From Chryseomicrobium sp. FSL W7-1435 (GTDB lineage: Bacteria; Bacillota; Bacilli; Bacillales_A; Planococcaceae): DNA of 64,000 bases. Below are positions 53,396 through 62,373 of this stretch, in pieces. The position numbers and the translations under genes are program-made. The DNA lies in contig NZ_CP151997.1 of assembly GCF_038595005.1 (NCBI RefSeq), positions 1,736,001 to 1,800,000 on the forward strand, written 5' to 3'. The first letter of the stretch is position 1; the number at the start of each line of letters is the position of its first letter. Under the pieces are notes generated by a model. It worked only from the letters and a program-made list of their open reading frames with translations, was not told the origin of the DNA and did no database searches.

Positions 53396-54661
53396 CTATT
53401 TGTCGAAAGCTGCGCTTTCCCGGGAAATGATTTTCCTTGCAATACGAGCATCTCGATTTTTTAGATCTTGTAAGTAAAGAGCAAGCTTCTCTTTTGGAAG
53501 AGTGGCTGTCAAAGTTAACAGTTGAGTCTTTGCTTGAATGACAACGAATTTTGCATTTTCATATTCTTTCAATTGGTGCTCCAGCAGTTTGGCACAATGG
53601 ATAAGGGCTTCTAGCTTTTCAACACCCTGTAATTCTTTGGCAGCCACTTGCATCAGCTCTAAACTCTCGGCAAACGCACCTTCTCGTTTTTGAAGCAGCG
53701 ACAAATAATAATAGGCGTGTGGAATATCTTGTTGTTCATAGCGCTCTGTCACTTTTTCATACAACGCGCGACTATGGGGAAGCAATTTCAGGTCTTTCAA
53801 CCATTTGGCTAAATTCAACTCCGTTTTAGATGTACTCTCTGAGGATTCATCGAGTAGATGACGAAGAGAATGAATGTAGAGAGAGACGAGTGATAGTAAA
53901 TCCCACTTATTGTGCTCTAGAATGCGATCTAAGTTTTCCGTATTCCCTGAACGCAATGCATCCATATAGACGATGGGAGCTAAGTGACCCGGCATATCGT
54001 CTTCCCGATGGAACCCCAGATGCTCTTTCTCCATATCTTGGAGTTTGAAGCGTTGTTGCTGCCCTTTCCACAATCGCTTACTGCCATGCAATAAATCAAT
54101 TTGCAGAACTCCAGGAAACGGTTTTAGTTTCTTACGGTTCATTGTCCAGCGCACTTCTAATTGCGGAATGTCAAAACTCTTGCCGTTGTAAGTGATCAGT
54201 GTGTCTTGCTCAGCAAAAGGCAGTGCCTGTAAAAACGCGACTTCGTATTCAGGAGAAGCTAATAAGTATTGGTCGAGTTGAAAGCCTGCTTCTGTCTGAA
54301 ACAACACACCATTTAAAAAGATATGCACACCTGCACCTTTTAAGCCTGTAGTTTCTGTGTCATAAAAAAAGAGCTTGCTCTCGGGATGCGGTGTCAGTGG
54401 GTGGCCTGGAAACATTTCCTTTACCTTTTGGACCAATTTAGAAAGTTGATAAAACTGGACCTTCCCATGAAGATAGCTATTTGGAAAGAAGGTACTGATT
54501 TTATAATAATCTCCTGCATCAGTTTCCATTAACTCATATCCTGCAGCTTTCCACTCTTTGTATTTTTTTATAACCGGTGGTGGCGAATTCGTCTCAGCTA
54601 GTCGTTCAGGTTGTTTCTTTACTAACCCCTTCATGGCTAATAACTTTTTTTCATAAGACAT
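53396..54661 (-). CDS. mrfB: Exonuclease MrfB (YprB), RNase H-like fold
   Basis: A 421-residue protein with a DnaQ-like 3'-5' exonuclease core: LFFYDTETTGLKGAG (DxE), LITYNGKSFDIPQLEVRW, and DLLHGSKRLWKG plus a later LSLVSLYIHSL, then a C-terminal helical TPR-like region. In B. subtilis MrfB works with MrfA to repair mitomycin C damage independently of UvrABC. ATG at 54661 with GGTGAG upstream; GTG at 54670 overlaps further into mrfA. The genes overlap by 11 nt. Confidence 0.9.
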   Translation of the reverse strand: MSYEKKLLAMKGLVKKQPERLAETNSPPPVIKKYKEWKAAGYELMETDAGDYYKISTFFPNSYLHGKVQFYQLSKLVQKVKEMFPGHPLTPHPESKLFFYDTETTGLKGAGVHIFLNGVLFQTEAGFQLDQYLLASPEYEVAFLQALPFAEQDTLITYNGKSFDIPQLEVRWTMNRKKLKPFPGVLQIDLLHGSKRLWKGQQQRFKLQDMEKEHLGFHREDDMPGHLAPIVYMDALRSGNTENLDRILEHNKWDLLSLVSLYIHSLRHLLDESSESTSKTELNLAKWLKDLKLLPHSRALYEKVTERYEQQDIPHAYYYLSLLQKREGAFAESLELMQVAAKELQGVEKLEALIHCAKLLEHQLKEYENAKFVVIQAKTQLLTLTATLPKEKLALYLQDLKNRDARIARKIISRESAAFDK

Positions 54662-56921
54662 GTTGATCACTCACCAAATTTTTAAGTAACAGAAGCACTT
54701 CTTCTTTTAACCCGACGTTGGCCTCTTGAGCACCGATACAAGCAGGGCATCCGTCTAGGCAAGGACAAGCCGTTACTTGTGAAGAGGTTTCTTCTACTAA
54801 CTCTTCAAAACGATCTAACATGCGCTCTGAAAGACCAATCCCTCCAGGGTAACTGTCATAAATAAAGAAAGTAGGTTGTTGATCCAGGATAGATTTCATC
54901 TGGGGTACCACATGAACATCTTTTCGATCACAATCTAAAAACAGCGGGATAAAAGAGTGCAATGCATAGGCAGCTCCAACCATGGCATCTGAAAACAAAT
55001 GCAGATTCCCATTAGTCGGCTTACTAAATGTGATCCACGTTGCGCTTGTGTGAAGTTCAAGTGGTGGCAAGTCAATGGTTCCCGAACCGATATTATCGTG
55101 CGTATCAAATTTTATTTTTTTGAAAAGCGTAGGATGGGCTAGCACAATAATATCACCGAAATGCATTTCTACATTATTTTGCACCCGATGTTTATCTTTA
55201 GATAAAACTTTCATTTCTACAGCGATGTTGGCATCTGTGAAATAGTCTACATCTACTTCCGTCACATAAGCTTTCTTTTCATCCCAATCAAGTAATTCCA
55301 CTTGAAACTGGGTGCCTTGATGTAAGTAGATGGCTTCTTCATGCAGCAATGTCATCGCACTGAACAAATCCATTTCTCCTATTACTCTTGTTTTGGTTGG
55401 AATAGATTGATCAATAATGATGACGTTATCCTGTGAGGCTGAACGTAATGAGATATTACTAGCTGGGAAACTCTCAGCCATCCAATGCCATTTGTCTGCA
55501 GTCTCAAGTAAGACATCTTCGTCTTTCAACATCTCTAGTAGCGGTGTCACATGATACTCTGCGTAATCTTCTTGTTTTTCAAACGGCAATTCAAATGCCG
55601 CACACTTTAAATGGTCCATTAAAATCAACATATTTTCAGGAAAGATTCGGACTTCCTCTGGAGATTGCCCTAATAAATAGTCAGGATTGTCAACGACGTA
55701 TTGATCGAGTGCAGTGGATTGCGCCACATAAATGACCAAGGATTCTCCCTGTCTTCTTCCCGCTCTTCCTGCTTGTTGCCAAGCGCTTGCGATATTGCCT
55801 GGATAGCCAGTCATAATACAAACTTGTAATTGACCAATGTCGACACCTAGCTCTAAAGCGTTAGTGCTAATGACAGTGCGTATTTCTCCATCCCGAAGTC
55901 CTTTTTCAATTTCTCGACGCTCGGAAGGTAGATACCCACCTCGGTATCCTTGAATCGACCGATCATTTATTTTTTTACTTACCAATGCTTTTAAATACGT
56001 GACCAGCATTTCAACACGCACACGACTTTTTGCAAAAATGATTGTCTGCAGTCGTTTGGCATACAACTCCTGCGCGAGGTCTCTCACTTCAAGCACTGCA
56101 TTTCTTCTAACATTGTAAGTAGGATGAACAATTGGAGGATTGTAGAACATAAAATACTTTGTCCCTGATGGAGCTCCGTTATTAGTTAACACGACGTGAT
56201 CCTCATGTGTTAAAGAATCTGCTAGTTCTTTTGGATTTTGAATTGTTGCTGAAGTACAGATGATTACCGGATGACTTCCATAAAAAGCACAAATTCTTTT
56301 TAAGCGACGAATGACATGTGCAACATGAGAACCGAACACTCCCTTGTACGTGTGCATCTCATCAATAATGATAAATTTCAAGTTTTCAAACATAGACACC
56401 CACTTTGTGTGGTGGGGTAAAATGCCTGAATGCAACATATCGGGATTGGTTAAAATGATATTCCCGTTTGTTCGCACTTTTCGGCGAATACCGGGTTCAG
56501 TGTCTCCGTCATAGGTGTAACTATTGATTTGTTTACCTGTTGCTTCAATTAAATCATTCACATCTGTCTTTTGGTCTTGTGCCAACGCCTTTGTAGGAAA
56601 TAAATAGATGGCTCTACTTTTAGAATCTTCCATAATTGTTTGCAAGACAGGCAGATGATAACAGAGTGATTTTCCAGAAGCTGTTGGTGTGATGGCAGTA
56701 AATGACTCGCCTGCGCGAGCATGTTGATAGGCACTTGCTTGGTGTGTGTATAGTTCATGAATGCCTTTTTTCTGCAGCGCTTGCACGAGACTAGCATCTA
56801 AATCACTCGGAAAGGGTACCGCCTTCGCTTCGCGTGGTTCAATAACATGGATGGCTTTAATCTGCTGTTTCTTTTTTGGGTCTTTAACCCATTCATCAAG
56901 TAATTGAGAGATCACTGTCAT
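54651..56921 (-). CDS. mrfA: DEAD/DEAH-box DNA helicase MrfA (YprA) with DUF1998
   Basis: A 756-residue superfamily 2 helicase. TPTASGKSLCYHLPV (motif I), IIIDEMHTYKGVFG (motif II), CTSATIQNPKEL (III) and AWQQAGRAGRRQG (VI) are intact. The C-terminal DUF1998 has four cysteines in TACPCLDGCPACIG plus surrounding residues that bind zinc. It unwinds damaged DNA with MrfB. ATG at 56921 behind GGAGAG is preferred to the upstream in-frame GTG. Its start overlaps yppE by 26 nt. Confidence 0.92.
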   Translation of the reverse strand: MTVISQLLDEWVKDPKKKQQIKAIHVIEPREAKAVPFPSDLDASLVQALQKKGIHELYTHQASAYQHARAGESFTAITPTASGKSLCYHLPVLQTIMEDSKSRAIYLFPTKALAQDQKTDVNDLIEATGKQINSYTYDGDTEPGIRRKVRTNGNIILTNPDMLHSGILPHHTKWVSMFENLKFIIIDEMHTYKGVFGSHVAHVIRRLKRICAFYGSHPVIICTSATIQNPKELADSLTHEDHVVLTNNGAPSGTKYFMFYNPPIVHPTYNVRRNAVLEVRDLAQELYAKRLQTIIFAKSRVRVEMLVTYLKALVSKKINDRSIQGYRGGYLPSERREIEKGLRDGEIRTVISTNALELGVDIGQLQVCIMTGYPGNIASAWQQAGRAGRRQGESLVIYVAQSTALDQYVVDNPDYLLGQSPEEVRIFPENMLILMDHLKCAAFELPFEKQEDYAEYHVTPLLEMLKDEDVLLETADKWHWMAESFPASNISLRSASQDNVIIIDQSIPTKTRVIGEMDLFSAMTLLHEEAIYLHQGTQFQVELLDWDEKKAYVTEVDVDYFTDANIAVEMKVLSKDKHRVQNNVEMHFGDIIVLAHPTLFKKIKFDTHDNIGSGTIDLPPLELHTSATWITFSKPTNGNLHLFSDAMVGAAYALHSFIPLFLDCDRKDVHVVPQMKSILDQQPTFFIYDSYPGGIGLSERMLDRFEELVEETSSQVTACPCLDGCPACIGAQEANVGLKEEVLLLLKNLVSDQHVL

Positions 56922-57276
56922 GTTTATCACTCTCCAATTCAGTCTGCAAAGTCTTTAATGTGTACAGAACGGCATGGACACTTTGATAAAACCGTTTTTT
57001 TGAAGTTTCTTTGTAAAATGATTGCACGATATATTGTTTCATACCTTCTTCAGCGGCATTAATCTGGGAAACATGTACGTATTTTGGTTTGTATTGTTGA
57101 ATATAAGCAAGACTAAGTTCACGCCAATTTTGAATGAGTTCATCTACTAGTTGGACGTGAGGCTTGACCTCTTCGAAAAAGTCGGGTGCCCGGTCCTCTA
57201 CTCGCATCTGTTCGAAACGCTTTATACACTGTTCTGATTCCTCAATAAGCTTACTAGTTATTAGTAATAAATTCAT
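56896..57276 (-). CDS. yppE: YppE family protein (DUF1798)
   Basis: A 126-residue all-helical cytosolic protein matching YppE (LITSKLIEESEQCIKRFEQMR, IQNWRELSLAYIQQYKPKYVHVSQI, VLYTLKTLQTELE). No enzymatic motif; function unknown. ATG at 57276 follows AGGAAG, while the longer frame from 57333 includes the promoter. First gene of yppE-mrfA-mrfB, overlapping mrfA, which suggests a link with DNA repair (inference from context only). Confidence 0.85.
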   Translation of the reverse strand: MNLLLITSKLIEESEQCIKRFEQMRVEDRAPDFFEEVKPHVQLVDELIQNWRELSLAYIQQYKPKYVHVSQINAAEEGMKQYIVQSFYKETSKKRFYQSVHAVLYTLKTLQTELESDKHDSDLSIT

Positions 57277-57304
57277 AAAATCACTTCCTGTTCGCTTCTC
57301 TCTT

Positions 57305-57333
57305 AGTATCATATCAAATGTTGCTCTTAACAA
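57305..57333 (-). promoter_or_regulatory. Predicted promoter of yppE-mrfA-mrfB
   Basis: TTGTTA (57333-57328) and GATACT (57310-57305), 17-nt spacer, minus strand, about 29 nt before the yppE start. The SOS-box-like site at 57343-57356 lies 10 bp upstream of the -35. Confidence 0.5.
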
Positions 57334-57342
57334 CTAGTTAAG

Positions 57343-57356
57343 CGAACAAACATTCG
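57343..57356. promoter_or_regulatory. LexA (SOS) box-like site between yppE and recU
   Basis: CGAACAAACATTCG matches the Gram-positive LexA consensus CGAACRNRYGTTYG at 13 of 14 positions (A instead of G at position 10). It overlaps the perfect palindrome CATTCGAATG (57351-57360). The divergent genes are repair genes: recU (plus) and yppE-mrfAB (minus). Confidence 0.45.
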
Positions 57357-57423
57357 AATGCAACATTCTTCCCGTGTCAGTCGTCTACTCAATATGCTAA
57401 ACTAAGGCACAGAGGTGTTGCAG

Positions 57424-58065
57424 ATGAGCATACGATATCCTGGTGGGAAAAAATATCAGCCTGTCTCAAAAGGTGAGAGTAAAAATAAACCTACTAAAAA
57501 GGATTATTCGTTTAGTAATCGGGGAAAAACGTTAGAGGATGAAGTCAATGAAACGAATGACTATTATTTACAACATCAGCTAGCAGTTGTCCATAAAAAG
57601 CCAATTCCTATTCAAATTGTGAAAGTAGATTATCCTGGTAGAACTCGTGCAGTTATCCGGGAGGCCTATTACCGAACACCTTCAACGACCGATTATAACG
57701 GTGTATATAATGGAAAGTATTTGGATTTTGAAGCAAAAGAAACGAAAAACAAAACGTCTTTTCCGCTCCAAAACGTCCATGAACACCAAGTCGTGCATAT
57801 GGAACAAATTCGGCAACAACAAGGAATCGCTTTTCTTCTCGTATCGTTCTCGTCAATTGAGCGGTATTTTTTCTTGAGTAGTGAAAAATTAAACTTTTAT
57901 TGGGATCGAATGAAACAAGGTGGTCGTAAATCGATTACACTTGAAGAATTTGAGCAAGCTGGTATTGAAATTATTCCGGGGTACACACCACGTGTGCCCT
58001 ATTTAAAAGCAGTAGATCAATATGTGACCTGCAAGGAAAGTGAGGATGAAACTCGTGACGAATGA
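57424..58065 (+). CDS. recU: Holliday junction resolvase RecU
   Basis: A 213-residue nuclease that cuts four-way junctions and modulates RecA. Conserved N-terminal RYPGGKKYQ, the catalytic GKTLEDEVNETNDYYL Glu, GVYNGKYLDFEAKETKNKTSFPL with the D-E-K metal site, and NVHEHQVVHM. ATG at 57424 with AGAGGTG 7 nt upstream. It overlaps ponA by 20 nt, the recU-ponA pair common to Bacillales. Confidence 0.96.
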   Translation: MSIRYPGGKKYQPVSKGESKNKPTKKDYSFSNRGKTLEDEVNETNDYYLQHQLAVVHKKPIPIQIVKVDYPGRTRAVIREAYYRTPSTTDYNGVYNGKYLDFEAKETKNKTSFPLQNVHEHQVVHMEQIRQQQGIAFLLVSFSSIERYFFLSSEKLNFYWDRMKQGGRKSITLEEFEQAGIEIIPGYTPRVPYLKAVDQYVTCKESEDETRDE

Positions 58066-60688
58066 ACAAAAGTCTCGACAACAAAGAAGAATTGAACAAC
58101 AAAAAGCAAAAACAAAGAAAAAAGGGAAAAAAGGAATCTTCAAAAAAATATTCCTAGCATTGGTTGCCATTGGCCTAATCGGATTACTCAGCGGCTTCGG
58201 ACTATTTGTTTATTATGCAAGTTCAGCACCAGAACTGGATGAGGCATCTTTAAAAGATCCTATTTCATCGACATTTTTAGATGCTAATGGTGAAGCCTTC
58301 TATACTTCCGGAACGGAAAATCGTATCTATGTTAATTACAACGATATTCCACAGCAAATGGAAGATGCAATTTTAGCGACGGAAGATGTTCGCTTTTATG
58401 ATCATATGGGAATGGACTTTTTACGCTTAGGTAGTGCCGTAATTGCCAATGTCACACAAGGTTTTGGTGCTCAAGGGGCATCAACCATTACACAACAAGT
58501 TGTAAAAAACTCATTTTTGCAAAATGAAAAAACATTGAAACGTAAAGCGCAAGAAGCTTGGCTCTCTTTCCAGTTGGAACGTGCATATGATAAAGAAGAA
58601 ATTTTTGAGATGTATTTCAACAAAATCCTAATGTCTGGTCGTAATTATGGTTTTGGGACAGCAGCAGATTATTTTTATGGAAAAGAGTTAAGTGAACTTG
58701 AACTTCATGAAATAGCGATGCTTGCAGGTATACCGCAAAGTCCAAACAATTACAATCCGGTCAAAAATCCGGAGCTAGCTGAAAAACGTAGAAATACTGT
58801 TCTGCATCTTATGGAGCTACACGGAAAAATCACTCCTGAAGAAGCTGAAGCAGCACGTGCTATCCCGGTCACTGAAACTTTAATTGCTGAAGAAGAACGT
58901 CAAGCGTCTTCAGAATTAAAATACGAAGCATTCGTAGATATCGTCGAAAGTGAATTGAATAAAATTGATCCTTCCCTACTTTCTGAAGGGATCACGGTTC
59001 ACACAACGCTCAACCCATCTGTTCAGACTAAAGTGGAAGAAGTCATCAACTCAGATATCTACGCGACTGAAAAACAGCAAGCGGGTATTGCTGTTGTAGA
59101 CCCTAAGACTGGAGCTCTTGTCGCTTCAGGCGGAGCACGCAATTATTCCAATCGTGGTTGGAACTATGCCTACGATAACAAAGATCGCCAGCCTGGATCA
59201 ACAATGAAGCCCCTTCTCGCATACGCACCAGCCATTGAAAATCTAAATTGGTCAACTGGACAAACTGTTGTCGATGAGGAAATCACCTATACAGGTACCG
59301 ATCAGGTTGTTCGCAACTTTGTTGATAGTTATTTAGGGCCTATGACTATGCGCGAAGCTTTATATCGTTCACAAAACACGCCAGCTGTGAAAACACTGCG
59401 TGAAGTTGGGCTTGATAATTCTAGAGACTTTATTAATCGCTTTGGGTTTGGAATTGAAAATGTTTATGAATCCTCCGTACTAGGCGGGATTGAAGGTATT
59501 TCACCAATGACTCTTGCAGGAGCTTACGGGGCATTTGCCAACGGAGGTTACCACGCAGAACCTTACGCAATTGAAAAGATTGTTTACCGTGATGGTGAAA
59601 CTGAAGAGGTTCTTAAAAAAGAACTAGAACCTGTCATGAAAGATTCTACAGCTTACATGGTTACCGATATGTTAAGAGACGTTCTTGAAAATGAGAACGG
59701 AACTGGTCAAACAGCTGCTATCCCAGGATTGGATTTAGCAGGAAAATCAGGAACATCCAATTATAGTTCTGATGAGTTTACTGCAAACAACCTTCCTGCT
59801 GGTTCTTTCCCAGATACATGGTTTGCTGGATATTCTACTGATTATTCAGTTGCTATCTGGTCAGGTAATAGTAAACGTAGTGAGCCGATGACTACTTCTG
59901 AAGAACGTCGAGTACCACAACAAATGTTCAAACAATTAATGACTACTATCTCAGCAAATGCAGCTGATTTTAGCCGTCCGAATTCAGTAGTAGAAGCAAC
60001 TATTGAAGTGGGTACCTCTCCCCTTCAACTAGCTAGTAATTTTACGCCAACTAGTTTACGTAAAACCGAATTATTCGTGCGAGGCTCTGAACCAACAGCC
60101 GTATCAGAAGAATACGAAATAACGGAATTACCTGCTCCTTCCGGTTTATCTGCTGACTTTGATGAAGCAACTTCTTCTGCAACTTTACGTTGGAATTATA
60201 ATGCACCGGACAGTATTGATGATGTTAACTTTACGGTTACAGTTAAAGTAAATGATGGTGGTGCGCAAGAACTTGACACTACTTCTGATACAGGACTCAT
60301 TGTCCGTGATTTACAGCCAGGTAATACCTACACATTTAGTGTGGTAGCCTCAGCAGAAGGCATTTCAAGTGCACCTGCATCTGTATCGATTACTTTAGCT
60401 GAAGAGCAAGAACCTGAGCCTGAGGAACAGCCTGATCCGAACGAAGAGGAACAACCTGACGAAGGTGAAGGCGAAGGAAATGGCAACGGTAATGGCAACG
60501 GAAATGGTAATGGAGGCGGGAATGGTGGTAGCGGAGACGCAGGAACGGAAGAACCGACGGAACCAACTGAGCCTACAGAACCAACTGAACCTGTCGACGG
60601 CGCTGGAGATACCGAAGAACCCACGGAACCAGGCGACGGTGAAAACTCGTCAGGTACCAACTCTACTTCAGAGGATGAAACCCCTTAA
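58046..60688 (+). CDS. ponA: Class A penicillin-binding protein PBP1 (PonA)
   Basis: An 880-residue bifunctional peptidoglycan synthase. Basic cytoplasmic tail (1-35), one membrane span (about 37-59), glycosyltransferase domain (EDVRFYDHMGMDF, GASTITQQVVKN, about 95-260), transpeptidase domain with GSTMKP (Ser nucleophile), SQNTPAV (SxN) and KSGTSN (KTG-type box), then a fibronectin type III-like domain (about 695-785) and a low-complexity tail rich in Glu/Pro, Gly-Asn and Thr-Glu-Pro. Start at 58046 behind AAGGAA. Partner of GpsB. Confidence 0.95.
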   Translation: MKLVTNEQKSRQQRRIEQQKAKTKKKGKKGIFKKIFLALVAIGLIGLLSGFGLFVYYASSAPELDEASLKDPISSTFLDANGEAFYTSGTENRIYVNYNDIPQQMEDAILATEDVRFYDHMGMDFLRLGSAVIANVTQGFGAQGASTITQQVVKNSFLQNEKTLKRKAQEAWLSFQLERAYDKEEIFEMYFNKILMSGRNYGFGTAADYFYGKELSELELHEIAMLAGIPQSPNNYNPVKNPELAEKRRNTVLHLMELHGKITPEEAEAARAIPVTETLIAEEERQASSELKYEAFVDIVESELNKIDPSLLSEGITVHTTLNPSVQTKVEEVINSDIYATEKQQAGIAVVDPKTGALVASGGARNYSNRGWNYAYDNKDRQPGSTMKPLLAYAPAIENLNWSTGQTVVDEEITYTGTDQVVRNFVDSYLGPMTMREALYRSQNTPAVKTLREVGLDNSRDFINRFGFGIENVYESSVLGGIEGISPMTLAGAYGAFANGGYHAEPYAIEKIVYRDGETEEVLKKELEPVMKDSTAYMVTDMLRDVLENENGTGQTAAIPGLDLAGKSGTSNYSSDEFTANNLPAGSFPDTWFAGYSTDYSVAIWSGNSKRSEPMTTSEERRVPQQMFKQLMTTISANAADFSRPNSVVEATIEVGTSPLQLASNFTPTSLRKTELFVRGSEPTAVSEEYEITELPAPSGLSADFDEATSSATLRWNYNAPDSIDDVNFTVTVKVNDGGAQELDTTSDTGLIVRDLQPGNTYTFSVVASAEGISSAPASVSITLAEEQEPEPEEQPDPNEEEQPDEGEGEGNGNGNGNGNGNGGGNGGSGDAGTEEPTEPTEPTEPTEPVDGAGDTEEPTEPGDGENSSGTNSTSEDETP

Positions 60689-60716
60689 GTAGAAATTTGA
60701 AAAAAATAAAACATGC

Positions 60717-60952
60717 TGGGACAAAATAGAGTAGTAGAATTCACTAGTTAGAAAGTTGAGTTGAGTGTAGGGGTTGACTCCAGTGGGATTAAAAGTCGGA
60801 ATGTGAGACCCCGCAGGAGCCTGCGACGAGGAGGCTCACAGCGCGCCCACGGAACGCAGCCCCGGAAAGGAACTCAATATATATATAGACGAAAAATCAG
60901 CAAATTCTCTAGAATTCACCCTAGAGAATTTGCTGATTTATTTTTTGTCCCA
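60717..60952. repeat. 236-bp repeat with terminal inverted repeats (copy C)
   Basis: The ends are TGGGACAAAAT (60717) and TTTTTTGTCCCA (60941-60952). Inside are GTGTAGGGGTTGACTCCAGT and following bases (also at 27876-27928 in reverse), a GC-rich middle (GCAGGAGCCTGC, GAGGAGGCTC) and a terminator-like hairpin at its right end. No open frame of merit. It lies between convergent ponA and nth and looks like a small non-autonomous element or spread regulatory cassette; no transposase is present. The remainder of the 60689-61004 gap holds nothing I recognise. Confidence 0.75.
60894..60947 (+). terminator. Strong terminator at the right end of repeat C
   Basis: A perfect 19-bp stem, AAATCAGCAAATTCTCTAG (60894-60912) with its complement (60921-60939), 8-nt loop, then ATTTTTTTG. 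It serves ponA about 200 nt after its stop and, in reverse, may end nth. Confidence 0.85.
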
Positions 60953-61004
60953 ACCTCTTTTTTATAAGGAGTTCTGTTTCGTGGCTTTCTCCACTCAAAT
61001 AGTA

Positions 61005-61655
61005 TTACATTATCTTTTTCATTCGTTTCTTACCTTCCCGACATCGTTCTAATAAAGGACATTCAGGACAATTCGGGTTTTGAGCTTTGCAATGATAGCG
61101 TCCAAAAAAAATAAGCTGATGATGGGCTTTTGACCAAAGCTCTCTCGGCGTTTTTTTCATGAGCGTCTCTTCCACTTGTAGAGGTGAATCTTTCCATTTA
61201 CAAACACCCAATCGTTTCGATACGCGTTCGACATGTGTATCCACTGCTAGAGCAGGAATTCCGAAAGCGACTGAGACCACTACATTAGCGGTTTTTCTTC
61301 CAACACCGGGCAACAATGTTAATGTATCTCGGTCTTCAGGAACGATACCACCAAAGTCATCAATCAACATCCGGCTTAATTTTTGAATATTTTTCGCTTT
61401 GTTTCGATACAATCCAATAGACCGAATACCCTGTTGCAATTCTTCGACAGGAACAGCCAAGTAATCTTCAGGCGTCTTATATTTCTGGAACAAATCTTTC
61501 GTTACTCGATTGACTAACACATCTGTACACTGAGCAGACAAAAGAGTGGCTATAACCAGTTCAAAAGCATTTTCATGAACAAGTTCACAGTGTGCATCTG
61601 GAAACATCTCTTCCATGCTCTCTAAAATTTCTGCCCATTCTTTTTTAGTAGTCAG
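61005..61655 (-). CDS. nth: Endonuclease III, probable CTG start
   Basis: A base-excision DNA glycosylase/AP lyase for oxidised pyrimidines. Helix-hairpin-helix LLPGVGRKTANVVVS with catalytic Lys, catalytic Asp in PALAVDTHVERVS, and a [4Fe-4S] motif C-x6-C-x2-C-x5-C at the end (CKAQNPNCPECPLLERC). The first in-frame ATG (61616) would delete 13 residues of the first helix. CTG at 61655, one base after the dnaD stop and behind AGAGGGAG, restores exactly the 16 residues found before MFP in the B. subtilis protein; no ATG, GTG or TTG is available. Confidence 0.9.
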   Translation of the reverse strand: MTTKKEWAEILESMEEMFPDAHCELVHENAFELVIATLLSAQCTDVLVNRVTKDLFQKYKTPEDYLAVPVEELQQGIRSIGLYRNKAKNIQKLSRMLIDDFGGIVPEDRDTLTLLPGVGRKTANVVVSVAFGIPALAVDTHVERVSKRLGVCKWKDSPLQVEETLMKKTPRELWSKAHHQLIFFGRYHCKAQNPNCPECPLLERCREGKKRMKKIM

Positions 61656-61656
61656 C

Positions 61657-62361
61657 TTACTCCCTCTCTTCTAACCAGTTGTAAAATGGCATTTTCGATG
61701 TAGTTTTAACAGGTGGCGTAGTTTTTACAGTGTATTTATGAAAGCCTTCTGAATGTTTTCGAATGGCATCTAAAGTTGTGAGGTTTTTCTTTTTCCACTC
61801 AAACAAAATACGATCCATGTATTTCAAACTCTTTTTCTCTGCTAGCACTGCTTCTAAAAGAGCTTGACGGATTACTTCCACAGAATGACCATCCTCGTCG
61901 ATCCACTTAGAAATCGTCTCATACTCAAGTGGTGTAAAGACACGACCGAATTCTTCTTCGAACACACGAAACAAATCACCAATTTGTTGCTCTGAAGAAT
62001 TTGTTTGATTGGCTTGTTCCTGCTGTTCAAGATGATCAATTAATCTTTCCCACAGCTGAAACAGAGTATAGGTTTCTTCCACCATATTGTCTTTTTTGGA
62101 TTGATCAATAAATAGGAAACCTCTTTGCATCAAACGTTGGAGAATAGACGACACTTGTTGGTCAGATATCTCCATACGGTTAGAAATTTCATTTGGAGTG
62201 GGAAATCCAATCCCATCTTGTTGAAAGGCCACAATATGCAAAACTACCATGGCTTCTTGATCTGTTATCTGTAAAGCCCGATAATGAGTAAAAAAAAGCT
62301 GGGAAATGGTTACATTTCCCTGCTTCATCCACTGTTCCAGGCGACTCGACGTGTTATGCAC
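61657..62361 (-). CDS. dnaD: DNA replication initiation protein DnaD
   Basis: A 234-residue primosomal protein that remodels DnaA-bound DNA and, with DnaB, helps load the helicase. N-terminal winged helix (about 1-110; EAMVVLHIVAFQQDGIGFPTPNEIS) and C-terminal DnaB/DnaD domain (about 130-205) with the YxxxIxxW motif (YETISKWIDEDG). GTG start behind AGGAGG with 7-nt spacing. 12 nt after asnS and coupled to nth. Confidence 0.94.
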   Translation of the reverse strand: MHNTSSRLEQWMKQGNVTISQLFFTHYRALQITDQEAMVVLHIVAFQQDGIGFPTPNEISNRMEISDQQVSSILQRLMQRGFLFIDQSKKDNMVEETYTLFQLWERLIDHLEQQEQANQTNSSEQQIGDLFRVFEEEFGRVFTPLEYETISKWIDEDGHSVEVIRQALLEAVLAEKKSLKYMDRILFEWKKKNLTTLDAIRKHSEGFHKYTVKTTPPVKTTSKMPFYNWLEERE

Positions 62362-62373
62362 ACTGCGTCCTCC

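Noticed and set aside
60328-60660. A 110-codon frame antisense to ponA, rich in Pro/Ser/Gly
   Set aside because: It mirrors the low-complexity repeats of the ponA tail and has no ribosome site.
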